NCBI GenBank assembly: GCA_946894095.1
Contig: OX335658.1
Span: forward strand, 10,035,001 to 10,099,000
Length of the DNA stretch: 64,000 nucleotides
Direction: 5' to 3'
DNA from: Incurvaria masculella
Taxonomy: Eukaryota; Arthropoda; Insecta; Lepidoptera; Incurvariidae
Part shown: positions 31,917 through 44,038 of the stretch, piece by piece
Layout of the letters: each line of letters begins with the position of its first letter
Numbering within the stretch: position 1 is the stretch's first letter
The notes under the pieces: model-generated
What the model was told of the DNA's origin: nothing
The model's input: only the letters and a program-made list of their open reading frames with translations
The model's database searches: none
Position numbers and translations under genes: made by a program

Positions 31917-32858
31917 ACTCTTAAAATTTGGCCATGTCCTTCTGCTAGTCCATATGCCACAGCCTTATCGTCATTTTTTGTGAAATTTGAGTATGGTATT
32001 GATGTCATTATCGCAAAATAACCCGTAGTACTTTATTGGATACAAAATATGATAGATGTCGTGGGACACCCAATAGGAAAGAAGTTCCTTAGTTCATTAC
32101 GCGATGTATTATGTTGGAGTTGAGAAAGCTTCATTCTATGTCGGTGTTTTTTTATTTTTTTATGTATCCGTATGTTTCAGTAAAATATATGGTAAAAAAT
32201 TACCAATTTATTTCAGCCAATATTTAGCAATATAAAAGTTACGTAAAAAAATTCTACAGACGTAGATTTTGACAATATGTTTTAGAATCCAAAATTTAAA
32301 AAACCAAGTAAAATATTGAGATCACGTAAACAGTTATCACCCGTAATATGGGGAATCGATAGGCTAACGACTCTCTTAAACACTGCGTAAACTGTGCGGA
32401 ACATGCAAAACTGTGCAACCGTAAGTATTTTCGAATCGCCCGCGGCCGAAGGCAGCCACGACCGCTGCACGTGACAGATTTCAGACACGTGTCGCAATGG
32501 CTGCGTAGCTGTTGAAATTTAATCCATTGAGATTCGTTGGAAATGTTGAAATATTCTATCATAAAGGCTTAAGGGGGTTTACGCGTCCATTTAGATGGCG
32601 CCCGGTCACCATATAACTTCCCGAAAATATGAGGTCTGGAATTATAACTATATTAGTGTTCACACTTAGCAGTTACTTCGTATAACAATTTACAAAAAGC
32701 TTGCATATGTGATGTATTTATGAGGCATAGCGCAAAGATATTGATTTGTAAACCAAAATTGTTTGCATACATCTTCTCAATTATTCAATTAAAGATATCT
32801 TATTTATTTAATTGTTTAATTACATTATAAAAACACCTTTTCTGAATGTGTATTCGTC
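31917..32858. other. Non-coding stretch, nothing recognised
   Basis: AT-rich with a GC-richer patch at ~32430-32480. Overlapping minus-strand frames at 32282-32562 look like chance. Confidence 0.35.
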
Positions 32859-32964
32859 GGGATGGATGTTGGCCTCGAAAACGGCTGTGCAGAGCCAAAA
32901 CTTTATTGAATTTGGTTTCTGCGCAGCCGCTGGAGCTTGGACGGGGTAGGACAACATCCATCCC
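32859..32964. repeat. 106-bp imperfect hairpin
   Basis: Outer stem gggatggatgttg/caacatccatccc (13 bp, perfect), an asymmetric internal loop, then an inner stem cggctgtgcagagccaaa opposite tttggtttctgcgcagccg with few mismatches, closed by an A/T loop. The composition is much richer in GC than its surroundings. It could be a tiny fold-back element or a pre-miRNA-like transcript. Confidence 0.75.
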
Positions 32965-33812
32965 AAGGTGTTACTACACTTTTAATTTGTAGCTTCATAT
33001 TTTCAGAAGTTATAACAGAAACAGCCACGAACGACTGTGTCGACATCTACTTTAAAGCACACCTTGCTTGTTTGCTGGAAATGCGTGGAAACAAAATACT
33101 TTAAAGTTTTTCGGATTTTCTACTTTCGACCATGTCCACCAAAATCCATGTGGTTTTCGGTAAAAGTTTGCTGCAATATGATAGAAAAAGCTTTGTTTCA
33201 AATGATTTACCTAGTTGTTATTGATTTCAAAAGTAAAACGTCGCTCGTAAGCTTCTAAAATCACACAATGAACTTTATTTAATAGTCAGTAAAATTTAAT
33301 TCTAACGTATTATTTCCGCATATCAAAATAAAGTTCTTTTCCCGAAATATTTATTCTCCATTCTCTTTCTCTTCAACCCATTTGGCAAATACACCAACCC
33401 ACTCGTAATAAAAAGAAAGAATAAAGAAAAGAGATCAGTTTCTATCCTCTCGGCTCACTACTTCGGTCTACAGCAATTTAGGTTACATAATAACTTCTCC
33501 ACTCAGTTCCAAAGTTTACTGTTATCTGTTCATTGTCTCTCGGTGTTTTGATATTAACAATTCTCAATCTCCCTAATATGTTTATTAAAGTTGTACATAA
33601 AAGTTTAACGTGAGGATTATTTTAACAACTTCTTTTCAAAATTTTATTAAAATGTTTTAATGTGGATGGAATCAAACCATAATGTCGTAGTCATTAAAAA
33701 CAAACAAATTATTACGAAATCAAAGGGCCAAGCTGAACTTGATTTTATTTTCACATCAGCAGTGTTACGAGGGTTCTTCAATCCTTTATTCTTATCTATG
33801 TAACTATGTACT
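32965..33812. other. Non-coding stretch, nothing recognised
   Basis: AT-rich. The 73-codon frame at 33037-33258 has no recognisable motif. Confidence 0.4.
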
Positions 33813-34066
33813 AATGGATGGCTAATACCATACACCCTGTCATGATATTAGCCCAACCCACCTCATGGGAACTAGGTGCCATGCCAGGACCTTCCTTACA
33901 TTGCACGAGTACATTGAAAAGGATTAATAACAAGGACAATTTGAATTGCCGCTTCGACCATCGTTCATTTAATACCAACCCGGGCTGCTAGTAAGGAAAT
34001 AAGGGGATCTCTTTACGTGGAATTTGAGCCACGGACGACGAGTTTCTCAGTGAGCTCTTACGACAA
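33813..34066 (-). repeat. SINE fragment, minus strand
   Basis: atggctaataccatac, ggtgccatgccaggacc and cgcttcgaccatcgttc match the body. A ~25-bp gap falls at the usual gcgatgg position, and the head is degenerate. Confidence 0.75.
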
Positions 34067-34199
34067 GCACGGGAAGAAATTCATTGGACCTATTTGTATT
34101 ATTTTTACGTGCCGGAACCCACGTCGCATTTTTTAAAGAAATCAAAAGTCAAGTCAGGTTTGCTAAATAGTTTTATACATGTATGTATGTAATTAGACA

Positions 34200-35155
34200 T
34201 TGATAGCTAACACCAATTATATTGCTTGAGGCTATTGAGGCGTGGACGTTGTTGTGTCCTGATGAACAAACGCTGGCATCCGTCAAAGTTCAAAAGGGCC
34301 TACCTTTAAAAAAAATCATGAAATGCTGCCCTTCTTGAAGGTAGTGAAACTGACCGCGCCCGCATGCTTGATGCTTCACAACGGGAGTCCGGTGCCTGGA
34401 TGGAAGCCTATCCATCTGCCCATCTTGGCACACTCTTTGACAACAATTCCTTCCGTATCGCCTTTTGCCTTCGCTTTGGAGCCAATATATGCGAGCCCCA
34501 CACGTGTGTCTGTGGCGCCGTCGTAGAGGTATCTGTCCACCACGGCTTATTGTGTCAAAGGAGTTCTGGCTGGTTTTCCCGGCACACAGCCCTTAATCAA
34601 ATTTTGAAGCGCTCCGCGCGCGCATCGGTCAATATCGTCAGCATCCTGGAACCCCGGGAGTTTTTAGGGATGACGGTAAGAGGTCTGACGGAATGAATCT
34701 CCTGCCATGGGAGTAAGGCAAGGCCCTCATTTGGGACGCGACCTGTGTTGACACCCTTGATCCGAGCCACATACAGGGCTCGAGTAGAGAGGCAGGTTTT
34801 GCTGCCGGAATTTGCTGAAAGTAATAATCATCGCAAGTATAGTAATTGCGCGGCGAACTATGAACTTTCGGTCTTTGAGCTTGACACACTTGGTCCTTGG
34901 AGCAAGAACGCAGGCGCGCTTTTTACAAAAAATAAAAATAAATAAATAAAGAAGCTTCGGGCGATCTTCGAGCTCTCACATAGCTCATAGATCAGCGTAC
35001 TTTAAGCAGCGTATTAGCGTGGCGATACAACGGGGAAACGCTGCCTCCGTTATAGGGACAATGTCATCAGTCCCCTTGGAAGAATATTTTAATTTATAAT
35101 TATGATTACCACTTAGTTTTAGATATTTTATCAAATAAACTTATTTTTTAAAAAA
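34200..35155 (+). pseudogene. Relic of a non-LTR retroelement protein C-terminus with poly(A)
   Basis: Plus-strand segments in several frames: EAWTLLCPDEQTLASVKVQK (34236-34300); AWMEAYPSAHLGTLFDNNSF, then RIAFCLRFGANICEPHTCVC (34390-34515); a SRHTALNQILKRS block; DDGKRSDGMNLLPWE then a stop; [24 protein letters not shown]; and QRISVAIQRGNAAS near 35010. I recognise this order from a widespread family of retroelement-encoded proteins, where a C-H-C-x-C cluster sits downstream of the RT domain. It ends with aataaa and an A-run at about 35148-35158. Multiple stops and frame changes mark it as dead. The reverse transcriptase part is missing. Confidence 0.75.
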
Positions 35156-35157
35156 AA

Positions 35158-35218
35158 AATAAGCCCAACACATAATATGAGAACAAGGTGCCACGCCAGG
35201 ACCTTCCTTATATTACTT
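35158..35218 (-). repeat. SINE fragment, minus strand
   Basis: aagcccaacacataatatg and gtgccacgccaggacc match the SINE body. It follows directly on the A-run of the preceding retroelement. Confidence 0.6.
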
Positions 35219-37255
35219 GTTATTCGCCTCCACGTTTGACTACTTCATTTTAGTGATGTTACATACTATAGTCTCCTCGGACAAACTAAGTGATATAAAA
35301 AACCATATAAATTGTCGCTAGTAAAATTATTACAAAAAATAGTATCCATTTGTTTAAATAGTGGGTCAAGTTATTTTTTGATAATAATACATTCGATCTT
35401 TATTACTAGTTTTGTTTGAAATCTCTGAGTGTTTCCAGTGTAATTATAAATTTACTAACACTAATAAGTGCTATTTCAAGAATTTCCGTGAAATTAAAAG
35501 ATTGGAAAATCACGACGTTGACAATATCAAGATACATTTTAGCAATATCTTTTATAGTATATAGTAGCATACAAAAGTACGACTCGAACCGATCAAATTA
35601 TCGAATCTAGGAGAGAGGGATAAAGAGAAGTTAACGCTCGCGTTATATCCCCGGCATAATGTTTCCAGATGATATAAAAGTTTATATGCCGATTCACAGT
35701 GGCGATGGCCGGGAGTTTGGAATGTATAAATTTATATGAAAATACGGCACTTATGAACTTTCAGTGCATGCTAATAATGCTAATAAAAGTGGGAGATCGT
35801 GATAGTCTTCCGGAACGGCGATGAATGAGCCCTATTTGTTCGCGTCCTCCAATGAAATCGTTGATTCCATTCCTGCACAGCCAATATGTTAATAGTTTAT
35901 TCGATGCATATGTTCATCATCATGACGCTGAGTTATCTAGCACAGTGTAGGAATCCTAACAAAATCCCAAAAACCTTAAAAAAATAGTACAAATATTTAA
36001 AGGGTTATATTATCGATATAAGATGCATTATCAATAAAATCCAAACGTGCAGATATAGCTTTCAGATTAATTTATTACAGACATTCCGACATTAGACACT
36101 ATTGCAAAATGTCAGAAAATATTCCTTTACTTGGCTAAAGCAACGGCACGCGCCATTGATGGAACTTGGTCTCCTCATCATCCTCTTAACTGTCAGTCCT
36201 TGTAACTTGGCGCCGCGTAAAATAGGACTCAAGTGACATAAGGTACAGTAGAATCTTAGTAGCTTTCGATCACCGACTTAAAATAATTAGTTGTCTGTGC
36301 TCTGCTCAGTCAAAAGTTAGCACACTGGAAAACGGTTAACCGAAAATTTGCATACTATCCGGATCGACTGGTATTCCGGATCACCTAACAATATTTGCCC
36401 GTGCGGCTGTGAGTCTTTTGTAACGTGCCACCCACCCTTACTGCGAATTTCCAATAAATGCTAACCATTGTTAAAAATACTTCTCATATTTTGCGGGTAA
36501 TTTAAAAAAAATACCCTCGAAAATAGATCAGTTACGTTTAAGTGAATTAACAAAAAAATACCATGCCTTAATTTATGGTGTGAAATGTTTTTTTTTTATG
36601 GTACTCTAAACTGTAAATAATCATATTTAATTTTAAAAAATCATATATGCAACAATTTTAAAATAAAGAGATATTTTTAAAAAAGCGGTTTTAATCATTG
36701 AAGGTATCCATCAAATTCCAAGAATTATTTTGAAGTCAAAATTCACGAAATGTTCCAATTTTTCACTCCCTGCTTGCGGGGGTTACATACTCTTAGGGAC
36801 TTTTTCACCATTTTTTGATAAGCAAAATCGCCACATAAGCATTTAACAGTACAAGATAATCAGCACATTAGTAATAAAGGCCCTTTAAGTGTCGATTAAG
36901 ATAAATCAGCACTAGGAGTAAACCAGGTTTTTCCTAAAGCGGACTGAAATAATAACAAAGATATTGTGTATCATATAAAATGGTTCTAATAATCAGAAAT
37001 GCATTAACCTTAACGTTTTTTACCATTTTCCAAAATCTTCCCGCTAACCGTCGTGTTTTTGTGACTTCGCCATTACGGTAAACTGTCGCGCTCGCTAGTG
37101 GTCGATGCGCATCGTCAAACGGCATGAGCAGCCACGGATACAGAGTGTGTAAAAGAGAATTGGACAAAATGGCTTTGTTTTTTAATTCAACATGACCGTC
37201 TAAAGTTGATATCAACTCCTTACACGTCTTCTCCTAAACATTTTTTCCGAATGGA
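35219..37255. other. Non-coding stretch, nothing recognised
   Basis: A 2-kb AT-rich interval. The 93-codon minus frame at 36934-37215 and the 64-codon plus frame at 35416-35610 have no recognisable motifs. Confidence 0.4.
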
Positions 37256-37517
37256 TAAAACCGGCCAAGTGCGTGTTGGACTGGCACACAGAGGGTTCCG
37301 TATCATCGTACAAGATTTAACACAAAAAAACAACTTTTTTATTTTTATTTTACCTGTTTGATGTTATAGCGGCGAAATAAATACATATTCTTTGAAAATT
37401 TCAGCTCCCTAACTATAACGGTTAATGAGATACAGCCCTGCGACAGACGGACGGACGGACGGACAGCGGAGGCTAAGTAATAGGGTTCTGTTTTTACCCT
37501 TTGGGTACGGAACCCTA
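37256..37517 (-). repeat. Ubiquitous lepidopteran repeat G, copy 3
   Basis: Inverted copy: ccggccaagtgcgtg..., gagggttccgtatcatc, gatacagccctgcgac, (GACG)-type run, then gggtacggaaccctaaaa. The usual palindrome is mutated here. Confidence 0.9.
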
Positions 37518-37544
37518 AAAATTAGGAAATATCGCAATCGGAGG

Positions 37545-37825
37545 GATGAACTGAGGAAGACTCTATCTTTGTATGGCGTGAGCAACCACCTTGTGCAGGC
37601 ACTGAAGTCCCCCCCTTGTGGATAGCACTGCCTGCGTGAGGTTGAATGGTACACTCACCGACTGGTTCACCATCTCTAGGGGTTTGTAACAGGGGTGTGT
37701 GATGTCACCTTGGTTGTTCTAGCTGATCATGGACAGATGTCTGACTAAGTTGAATGACATTGATTGGGGATTACGAATGTCAAGATGGTGGGTTTGGTAT
37801 TGGTAGCACTGAAGAGAAAGGAATG
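37545..37825 (+). pseudogene. Reverse transcriptase palm fragment (non-LTR), dead
   Basis: Two frames give ELRKTLSLYGVSNHLVQALK, then DSTACVRLNGTLTDWFTISR followed by a stop in place of the VR of RGVRQG, then QGCVMSPWLF, another stop, and MDRCLTKLND. RG-x-x-QGC-x-x-SPWLF is RT motif B of a clade common in arthropods. The catalytic YADD box is not reached. Two in-frame stops and one frame change show that it is dead. It is fused at its 5' side to repeat G. Confidence 0.85.
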
Positions 37826-37884
37826 AGAAGTGGCATGCGGTCGATCTCGCGTCTTCGCTATATGGTCAAAGTGATAAAATAATT

Positions 37885-38338
37885 GTTGTTTATTGTTTGT
37901 TCATCATCCACAGGCAGGACACTGCACTCGGATTTGTCATATTTTATCATTAGACAGTTCAGCATTCACGGCGATGAAGAACTGGCAAGAAACTTCGATG
38001 AATTTTTTTCATTTACTAAGTCTAAGTCTAAGTTTACAAATGTGTTTGCCACTGCTTACAGAAATACAGGTTATTGGTACCCGTTTATGTGAATACATTA
38101 TTTTAATTCCTTGCAACATAAATAGCAAGTATTTATCGTTGATAATAATAGAAAGAAAAAAATAATAATATGAATTCAACATATCGACCGTTCATTCCGT
38201 ATAACCCCGTTCATAACAAAAATTGGTTTATTTTCCAAAGCCTATGTCTGTCATCTAACATGTTGCCAATTGGAGCAGGCCAGTTCCCACAAACAGCACC
38301 CGTTCACGAGCATCACGCCGGGTCCCTAATTGTATAGG
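37885..38338 (+). repeat. Repeat family R, copy 2
   Basis: Same order of blocks as 25980-26290, with ~100 bp of extra AT-rich sequence in the middle. It stops after cacgccggg instead of running into RT-like sequence. Confidence 0.6.
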
Positions 38339-38490
38339 AATACGGCGGGACGTCGAATGCCACACAATCGCCATCGCCACCGCGCCCAAAAGTACTCTAA
38401 AATAGCGTTCAAGTCATGGCCTCCAATACGTCTGTGACTTTGTTTGCATGTAGCATGCATGCTTAAGTTGGACTGGTAGTTTTTGCATGT
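38339..38490. repeat. Diverged repeat shared with 44.64-44.80 kb
   Basis: catcgccaccgcgc, a caaaa-x-gcg-x-tc block and caatac(g/a)tctg appear in the same order near 44688-44770. Family unnamed. Confidence 0.45.
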
Positions 38491-39398
38491 CTTCTTATTT
38501 TTTATCATTACCCATTCACGCCCAAGTGCCAAAAAAAGCCGTTCTCATAACTTCAAACTGAGATTTTTTTAATGAGATTTAAATATACTTGATGCAAACT
38601 TATGTGGGTTTATCTTTTCTGAACACCTAACATATCGTATAAATTATGTTTGCAAACCTAAAAAAATAACACATACATTTATAAAAACATATCTGAAAGT
38701 TTAATCTACGACAACAGTTATCGATAAGATAATAATCTATCGGAACGGTTACAGCACCAAAAGTATTTTTTTGTGGTGTGATAAATTAATCAAAATATAC
38801 TCGTATATGCTTTGCGTACCATATTTCGTAGTGCCTTAGTTGAAATGCTGGCGAAAATATAGGTAAAAATGATATTCATGAAAAGTATCTCGCATACCAC
38901 TTTGGCTGTCAGACCGAAATAATAAATAATATGTGTGAAAAGAATATTTGAACAATGTAAATGTGTTCCTTTTACCTTTATACGTTACCTAAATCCTTTT
39001 CGTACGTGTGAATGTCCTATTTTCAGATATAATAGAATAAATCAGAAAAGAAAACATATTTTAATGTTTTACTATATTTTTTATGTGGACCGTCCGTGAC
39101 CAAGTAAAATATTTAGACGTTTTCTTGCGATCGGGGTGCCGTTCCGTATTCTAGGCAGGCAATTATAAAAATGAATAAAATTTAGTTGCATATATATTTA
39201 AAAATAAATGTACCTTTAAACAATTGAAAATGATAGTCTGCGAAATTATTTTGCCGGCAAAATTACATATAGGTACATCTTGTTAGATAACTTTTATTTT
39301 AGACTGAAAGAAATAATATAGTAGCGAGAGTCTACAATTATAAATCTTAGCCTTAAGTTCCCTTCTGTTTTTTTTTCAAATCTAACTTTTTTGGACAT
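38491..39398. other. Non-coding stretch, nothing recognised
   Basis: AT-rich, no feature seen. Confidence 0.4.
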
Positions 39399-40042
39399 GT
39401 TTTTATATAACTGGCCATATATGGCTAATAACACACCTACTCTTATTATATTAACTAGCCCAACACACCATATATGAACTATGTGCCATGTCAGGACCTT
39501 ATATTGAACGGCTTCATTGAACTAGGTGGAAAATACGGACAATTTTTTGCCCCTGCGACCATCTTTTCATCGAATACGATGGTACCAACGCAGGGCTTAA
39601 CCCTACCACCTAGTACGGAAAGGGGACCTACAGGGGGTCCATTCAGGGCAAGAGTGAGTTCGAGTTCGGGAGTGAGTTAACCTAAAAATAGTTGGGAAAT
39701 ATATTATTATTTAAATAACGGAACCGTTATTTATACTTCCAACGTATTTACGGGACAGACCAGATTTTTACCTAACTGTAATGATGTTCAAGAAGTGTGG
39801 GAACATTGACTATTTAAAAAAGTGAGTTGATATTTAGTGACGAATTCGAACTCACTCTTGCCCTGAATGGACCCCCAGTATAACATGGATTCCGACCCAT
39901 CGAACAACTCGCCTTCGTGATGAATAGTACTTATCCATCTCAGAAAGAGAAATAAAATGGTGTATAAACTGGGCAGGGATCTGAATCCAGACCTCTTGTA
40001 TGCAAGGCAAGTCATTGAGGCACTAAGCTACGAGTCGCTTTA
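39399..40042 (-). mobile_element. tRNA-headed SINE interrupted by a MITE
   Basis: Minus-strand SINE. The head near 39985-40040 reads (minus strand) cgtagcttagtgcc, then cttgcatacaagagg and tctggattcagatcc, a tRNA-Ala-like arrangement. The body resumes left of an inserted element (39634-39875): aggggacctacag on one side and cagtataacatgg on the other. The 3' end lies near 39399. Confidence 0.85.
39634..39875. mobile_element. MITE family E, 242 bp, inside the SINE
   Basis: Inverted ends ggggtccattcagggcaaga plus gtgagttcga, flanked by CAG on both sides (39631-39633 and 39876-39878). Removing it and one CAG restores the SINE consensus. The interior has a small palindrome (aaataacggaaccgttattt) and no coding capacity. 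A 3-bp duplication suggests PIF/Harbinger or CACTA-type transposition; superfamily unproven. Confidence 0.85.
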
Positions 40043-40506
40043 ACGTAAATGGGGTAATATTTAATGGCATTATAAAATAATAAAAAACATTAGACATTAT
40101 AGAAACATTTTCTTTCCGCTCACCAGTTCAAGTAATTTTTTCTCGTCCTCACGGAACCGAGAGCCAGAGCGTATTTTTTGCAATTGAAAAGTTTTTTCAA
40201 TATTGACCTAAAGATATTTGAAGTGAGACAAATTGAAATTAAATTATTAAATGAAATTCTGCCGTTCCCTGACTCGTTCTTGCCGATCTAAACTTCGCCT
40301 TATGATACAACCTTTTTTGTATCAAATTATTTTTAACGAGGGCCTTCAATTTTGTGGCTCCGGTACGGTAAATAGAAGTTACTAAAAAAAAAAAGTGATG
40401 AGACTTATTTTCTAAATTTAATAATTTATGATGTAAATTAATTTATATAAATAAATTGGAGCGTAAATATGAACTAGTTCGGCGGAGTCGATTTTATAGA
40501 TTTTAG

Positions 40507-40590
40507 AAAAAAAGCAAGTCAACGGTACGGGCTAGGATCGCGCCCGACTCTCCTGGATGAAAGCCAGGTAGGTATATTACTAATCCTACG
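40507..40590 (-). repeat. tRNA-like fragment
   Basis: The minus strand has a cctggctttcatccagg stem-loop (a 7-base loop would place TTC at the anticodon), followed by a degenerate B-box region. There is no acceptor stem. Probably a SINE head of another family, not a tRNA gene. Confidence 0.4.
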
Positions 40591-40623
40591 ATAATTGTAG
40601 GTGTGTGAAGAAATATGTTGTCC

Positions 40624-40795
40624 ACAGGGTCGTAATGCATATCTTATGTCAGTCAGTCAGTCAGCGTGTTTGCGTCCACTGCTGGACATACGCCTCTCCA
40701 ATCCTTCTCCAGTCCTCCCGGCCCTCAGCGGTACGGAACCACTGCTTTCCGCCGACGCACTTGATGTCGTCTTCCCACCTGGCGGGAAGATATGA
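40624..40795. repeat. Fragment with the gtccactgctggacat motif
   Basis: A short (GTCA)n run, then gcgtccactgctggacatac and gcctctcc, a sequence I associate with the non-coding part of lepidopteran LINE/SINE repeats. It may be the minus strand of retroelement sequence. Confidence 0.5.
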
Positions 40796-42780
40796 TATAA
40801 CAAAAAAAAAAAACATGGCATTGAATAAAATCAGTTTTTAAGGGCACTAGATATTGACAAACAAATTTATATATTTTCCTAGATTTAAATCGTAAGCTGT
40901 TATGATCTCGATAGATTAACTAACTAACTAGAACAACATATAAGTCAGGCAGAGAATGCTTTCTAATCAATACAATTATTATTATATTTAAATAAATATT
41001 ATAATAATATAAGACACAGGAGACAACTGCAAAGCCTACAAACGTTTCATGTTCATACAAGACGCGGGTTAAGTAGTCGATGTAGTATACCTTGTGCTTT
41101 ATCTTCGAGGCTTACTTAGATATAGTCTGGGAAATGGTTCTAACAATTAAAATAATGAACAAGCGTCGGAGAACATTCCATGCGGGCTTCAAATCCTGGA
41201 ACCGCAATGTTGATGACGAAGAAAGGGTCTTAGATGCTAATGATGAGGATTAGATCTGCTGCTAGGTAAAGATACCGGTTCAGGGATATAGGTGGGTCGT
41301 AGAGAGTTTCATTATGACAATGTTGTTTACAAACAGGTAAGGTTAGCGAAAGTTCAAGGTCGAAGATTTATTGGCTAATACTGTGGTTGTGTCGCGGTAC
41401 ATCAACCTTAACTAGAAATCTGCTAGATGCTCTCGCAATATACAGAGAGATATGGAAAATGGCCTGGCTTCCAGGCTTATATTATTGCGGGGCGAGTCGC
41501 GGAAAATGTTACTTCCGCATCACAAATATAACACTCTCTTCCTCTCTGTTTAATAAAGGTATGCAGTGGCGTGAGCCTGCAGAACTTTTATCCGAGTTTT
41601 TGAGAGTATTTCTTCAACCCGTTCTTATCGGAGACTATTCGTTTTTTGTGTGTGGCAGGTGAAGTAGTTTCCTAGCTTTGTTTTTGAAGCTCTCGAATTA
41701 TTTTAAATCAGGCTGTACCATTTTAATACAGCCCATTTAGTATCACCAAACTTGTTTAAAAAAATGTGAAATTGACTTTTGTTGTCGTTTTTTTTTATTT
41801 TAGGTTTTATAACCTTGTTAACTTAGTAGTCCGATAAACTTTTGAGTATATAACTCAATAACTTTGATTAACCATTTAACGGTCTTATAAAATAAGTCAA
41901 TTTGTTGGCTTGATTGAGTGTTGTCGACGGATAGCGCCGAATGTGACGGATAGCGTGAAAGTGTGTGTTTTCACAGCTCGGTCAGTTCACCGTTCATACA
42001 CTGAATCTACGTATGCTTACTATTAAAACTCTATGGATACAGATTATTCCTCATAACATGGATGGCATAGTTGTCACTTTAATTTGCATTCGATTTAGTC
42101 AACGTAATTTTTTTCGATTAGCTGACGAATTTTATTTGATGATGAGCGGTTTATTTCCGAAATGTATTTATCTATATTCGACATTCGTTTTATCCATATC
42201 TTTAACAAAGTTCCAACTATAATTGCTGCATGATAAAAGTTAACAAAACTAGAACTACGAAGCAAAAACGTCGCTTATCTCGTTTGGGTGAATGCGATTG
42301 GGATTGCATTTTTTATTTAATTTCTTTGGAGAATAAACTGAAACAAAATAAAAATCTTAATTAAATACCAACTTAATACTTGACGTATCTCCTCAAAATC
42401 AACTCTTTTTATTAGGATAACTCTAATACGTTACAGTGGGGGGTCCACTAGACGCCACGATTTGAAAATGTGAGTAATTATAAAAAAATACCTTTAATTA
42501 TTTAATAATAATACTTATATAATCGTCATAAAAATCTCAATAATATAGTTGATATAAGTTAGTGTTATTCTATAATAAAATAAATTGATAAAAGGTTTTT
42601 ATATATTCATTAAAAACCATATTTATTTGAAATTTGGTTCAGTCGTTTCTAAAAGGCTAGCCAGTAAAAATGTTGAGCAACCAGCCAACGAGTCACACAC
42701 AACTCTACGTATTTTCATTCATTCAACTAACGTTTATCAACTGGTTACGATGCTATTAAAATTTTACATTTGTAATTGAG
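40796..42780. other. Non-coding stretch, nothing recognised
   Basis: The 91-codon frame at 41387-41662 and the 85-codon frame at 41965-42222 carry no motif I know. AT-rich elsewhere. Confidence 0.4.
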
Positions 42781-43310
42781 GAGCGCCTCGGGTTGGCCAA
42801 AGCTTGCGCCGGATAGAGGGACGTGGTATGTTGGAGACGCGCATACATTCTTTGTTACTCAGTTTCACAAGGTCAATTCTTAATAGCAACGTAACCGGGT
42901 TAGTAATATAATTCTAGCCTAGGAGTGCAGTAATAGATTGCCCAGGAGGTCAGTTGACGGGCTAATTTGAACATTTAGTCGAAATAACTAAGGCAAGAAG
43001 ATTATTAAAAAGAATGGACGGAAGGACACGATAATAACTGTCACATTAACTCATATCCAATATGTAGGCCCTTACTGAGTCTAAGTAATAGTTTAGGTAT
43101 TGAATGCAGTTCCAAATAGTTCAAAATGTAGAAAAGGCGGTATCAGGAACGCAGCCACAGTTGTCGTTGCGAAAACGAAAATACCATATCTACTGTCATT
43201 ATATTAGTACACCGTATTTTTTGAAGGCAAAACATTACAAGACAAAACAAATAATAAAAGAGTTTTTTTTAAAACTATGTTCGTTATTGCGCGTTTGGCG
43301 GATGAGGGCT
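42781..43310. other. Non-coding stretch with a possible LINE 3' remnant
   Basis: 42781-42850 (gggttggccaaagcttgcg, ccggatagagggacgtgg) is reminiscent of the coding end of moth RTE-like elements (the R-D-R-W motif region). This is too short to be sure. Confidence 0.3.
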
Positions 43311-44038
43311 GGACGAAAAATAGTGTCCTTGACACTTACACTGAAAACATTAGTAGATTTTTAAAAATGTTGTATTATTTAAATCTGTGACTGGGCCCCG
43401 TCTTTAATAAACATAACTATGGTAATAATAATTTAGATCATAATACATTTAGAAAAAGATGTCACAATCGTAGTCAAGAGTTTGCTCTTCACCAATGTAA
43501 ATATTATCTTCTATGTGAGCAGAAGTGATCGATCAATCGTTCATAAGTATCAATGAAAAAAATAATAATACAATGATAAACCTGGCGAAGTTTTTCGTCG
43601 GCTTTTCTTCGCCAGAAGGTAATCAAACCGACTGGAAAAAAATGTGTAACATACATCTAATGGATGAAATAAAGTAACTGAAACTAACACCTGTCTCTAC
43701 TGGCATGATCCCTTAGGCTGAGATAAATAGTCGCAACAAAAACTAAGACTAACGAAAAGTAGTACTTTGTAACGTCAATTTGCATTACTTTGAGATTTCG
43801 TCCATACAACATGTGTCAAAGTGACGTCACAAAGTACTACTTTCCGTTAGTCTTAGTTTTTGTTACGACTATTTATCTCAGCCTTAGAGAACGGCCCAAC
43901 GTTTCATTAACTGAATCCTTAAATAAACAAACGTATTAACCTTGTCTGTCAACAAATGAGTACAAGTCAATTATTTTCCCAAAAAGGAAAAGATAGAAGT
44001 GGTCTGGCATGTGGTCGTTATTAGTAACGCCTCCGTGT
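43311..44038. repeat. Tandem duplication, unit 1 (728 bp, carries MITE A)
   Basis: Direct repeat of unit 2. It starts ggacgaaaaatagtgtcc and ends cgcctccgtgtgg. Without the 168-bp MITE and one TTA it is 557 bp. The two units differ by scattered substitutions and small indels, so the duplication is not recent. Confidence 0.9.
43716..43883. mobile_element. MITE family A, copy 2 (168 bp, TTA flanks)
   Basis: ggctgagataaatagtcgca to its inverted end, flanked by TTA at 43713-43715 and 43884-43886. Unit 2 has a single TTA at 44460-44462 at the same place. One TGACGTCA palindrome survives (43822-43829); the other arm has aacgtca. Confidence 0.95.

Noticed and set aside
34323..34526. 67-codon frame as a separate gene
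   Set aside because: It is an out-of-phase shadow of the retroelement protein relic at 34.2-35.15 kb.
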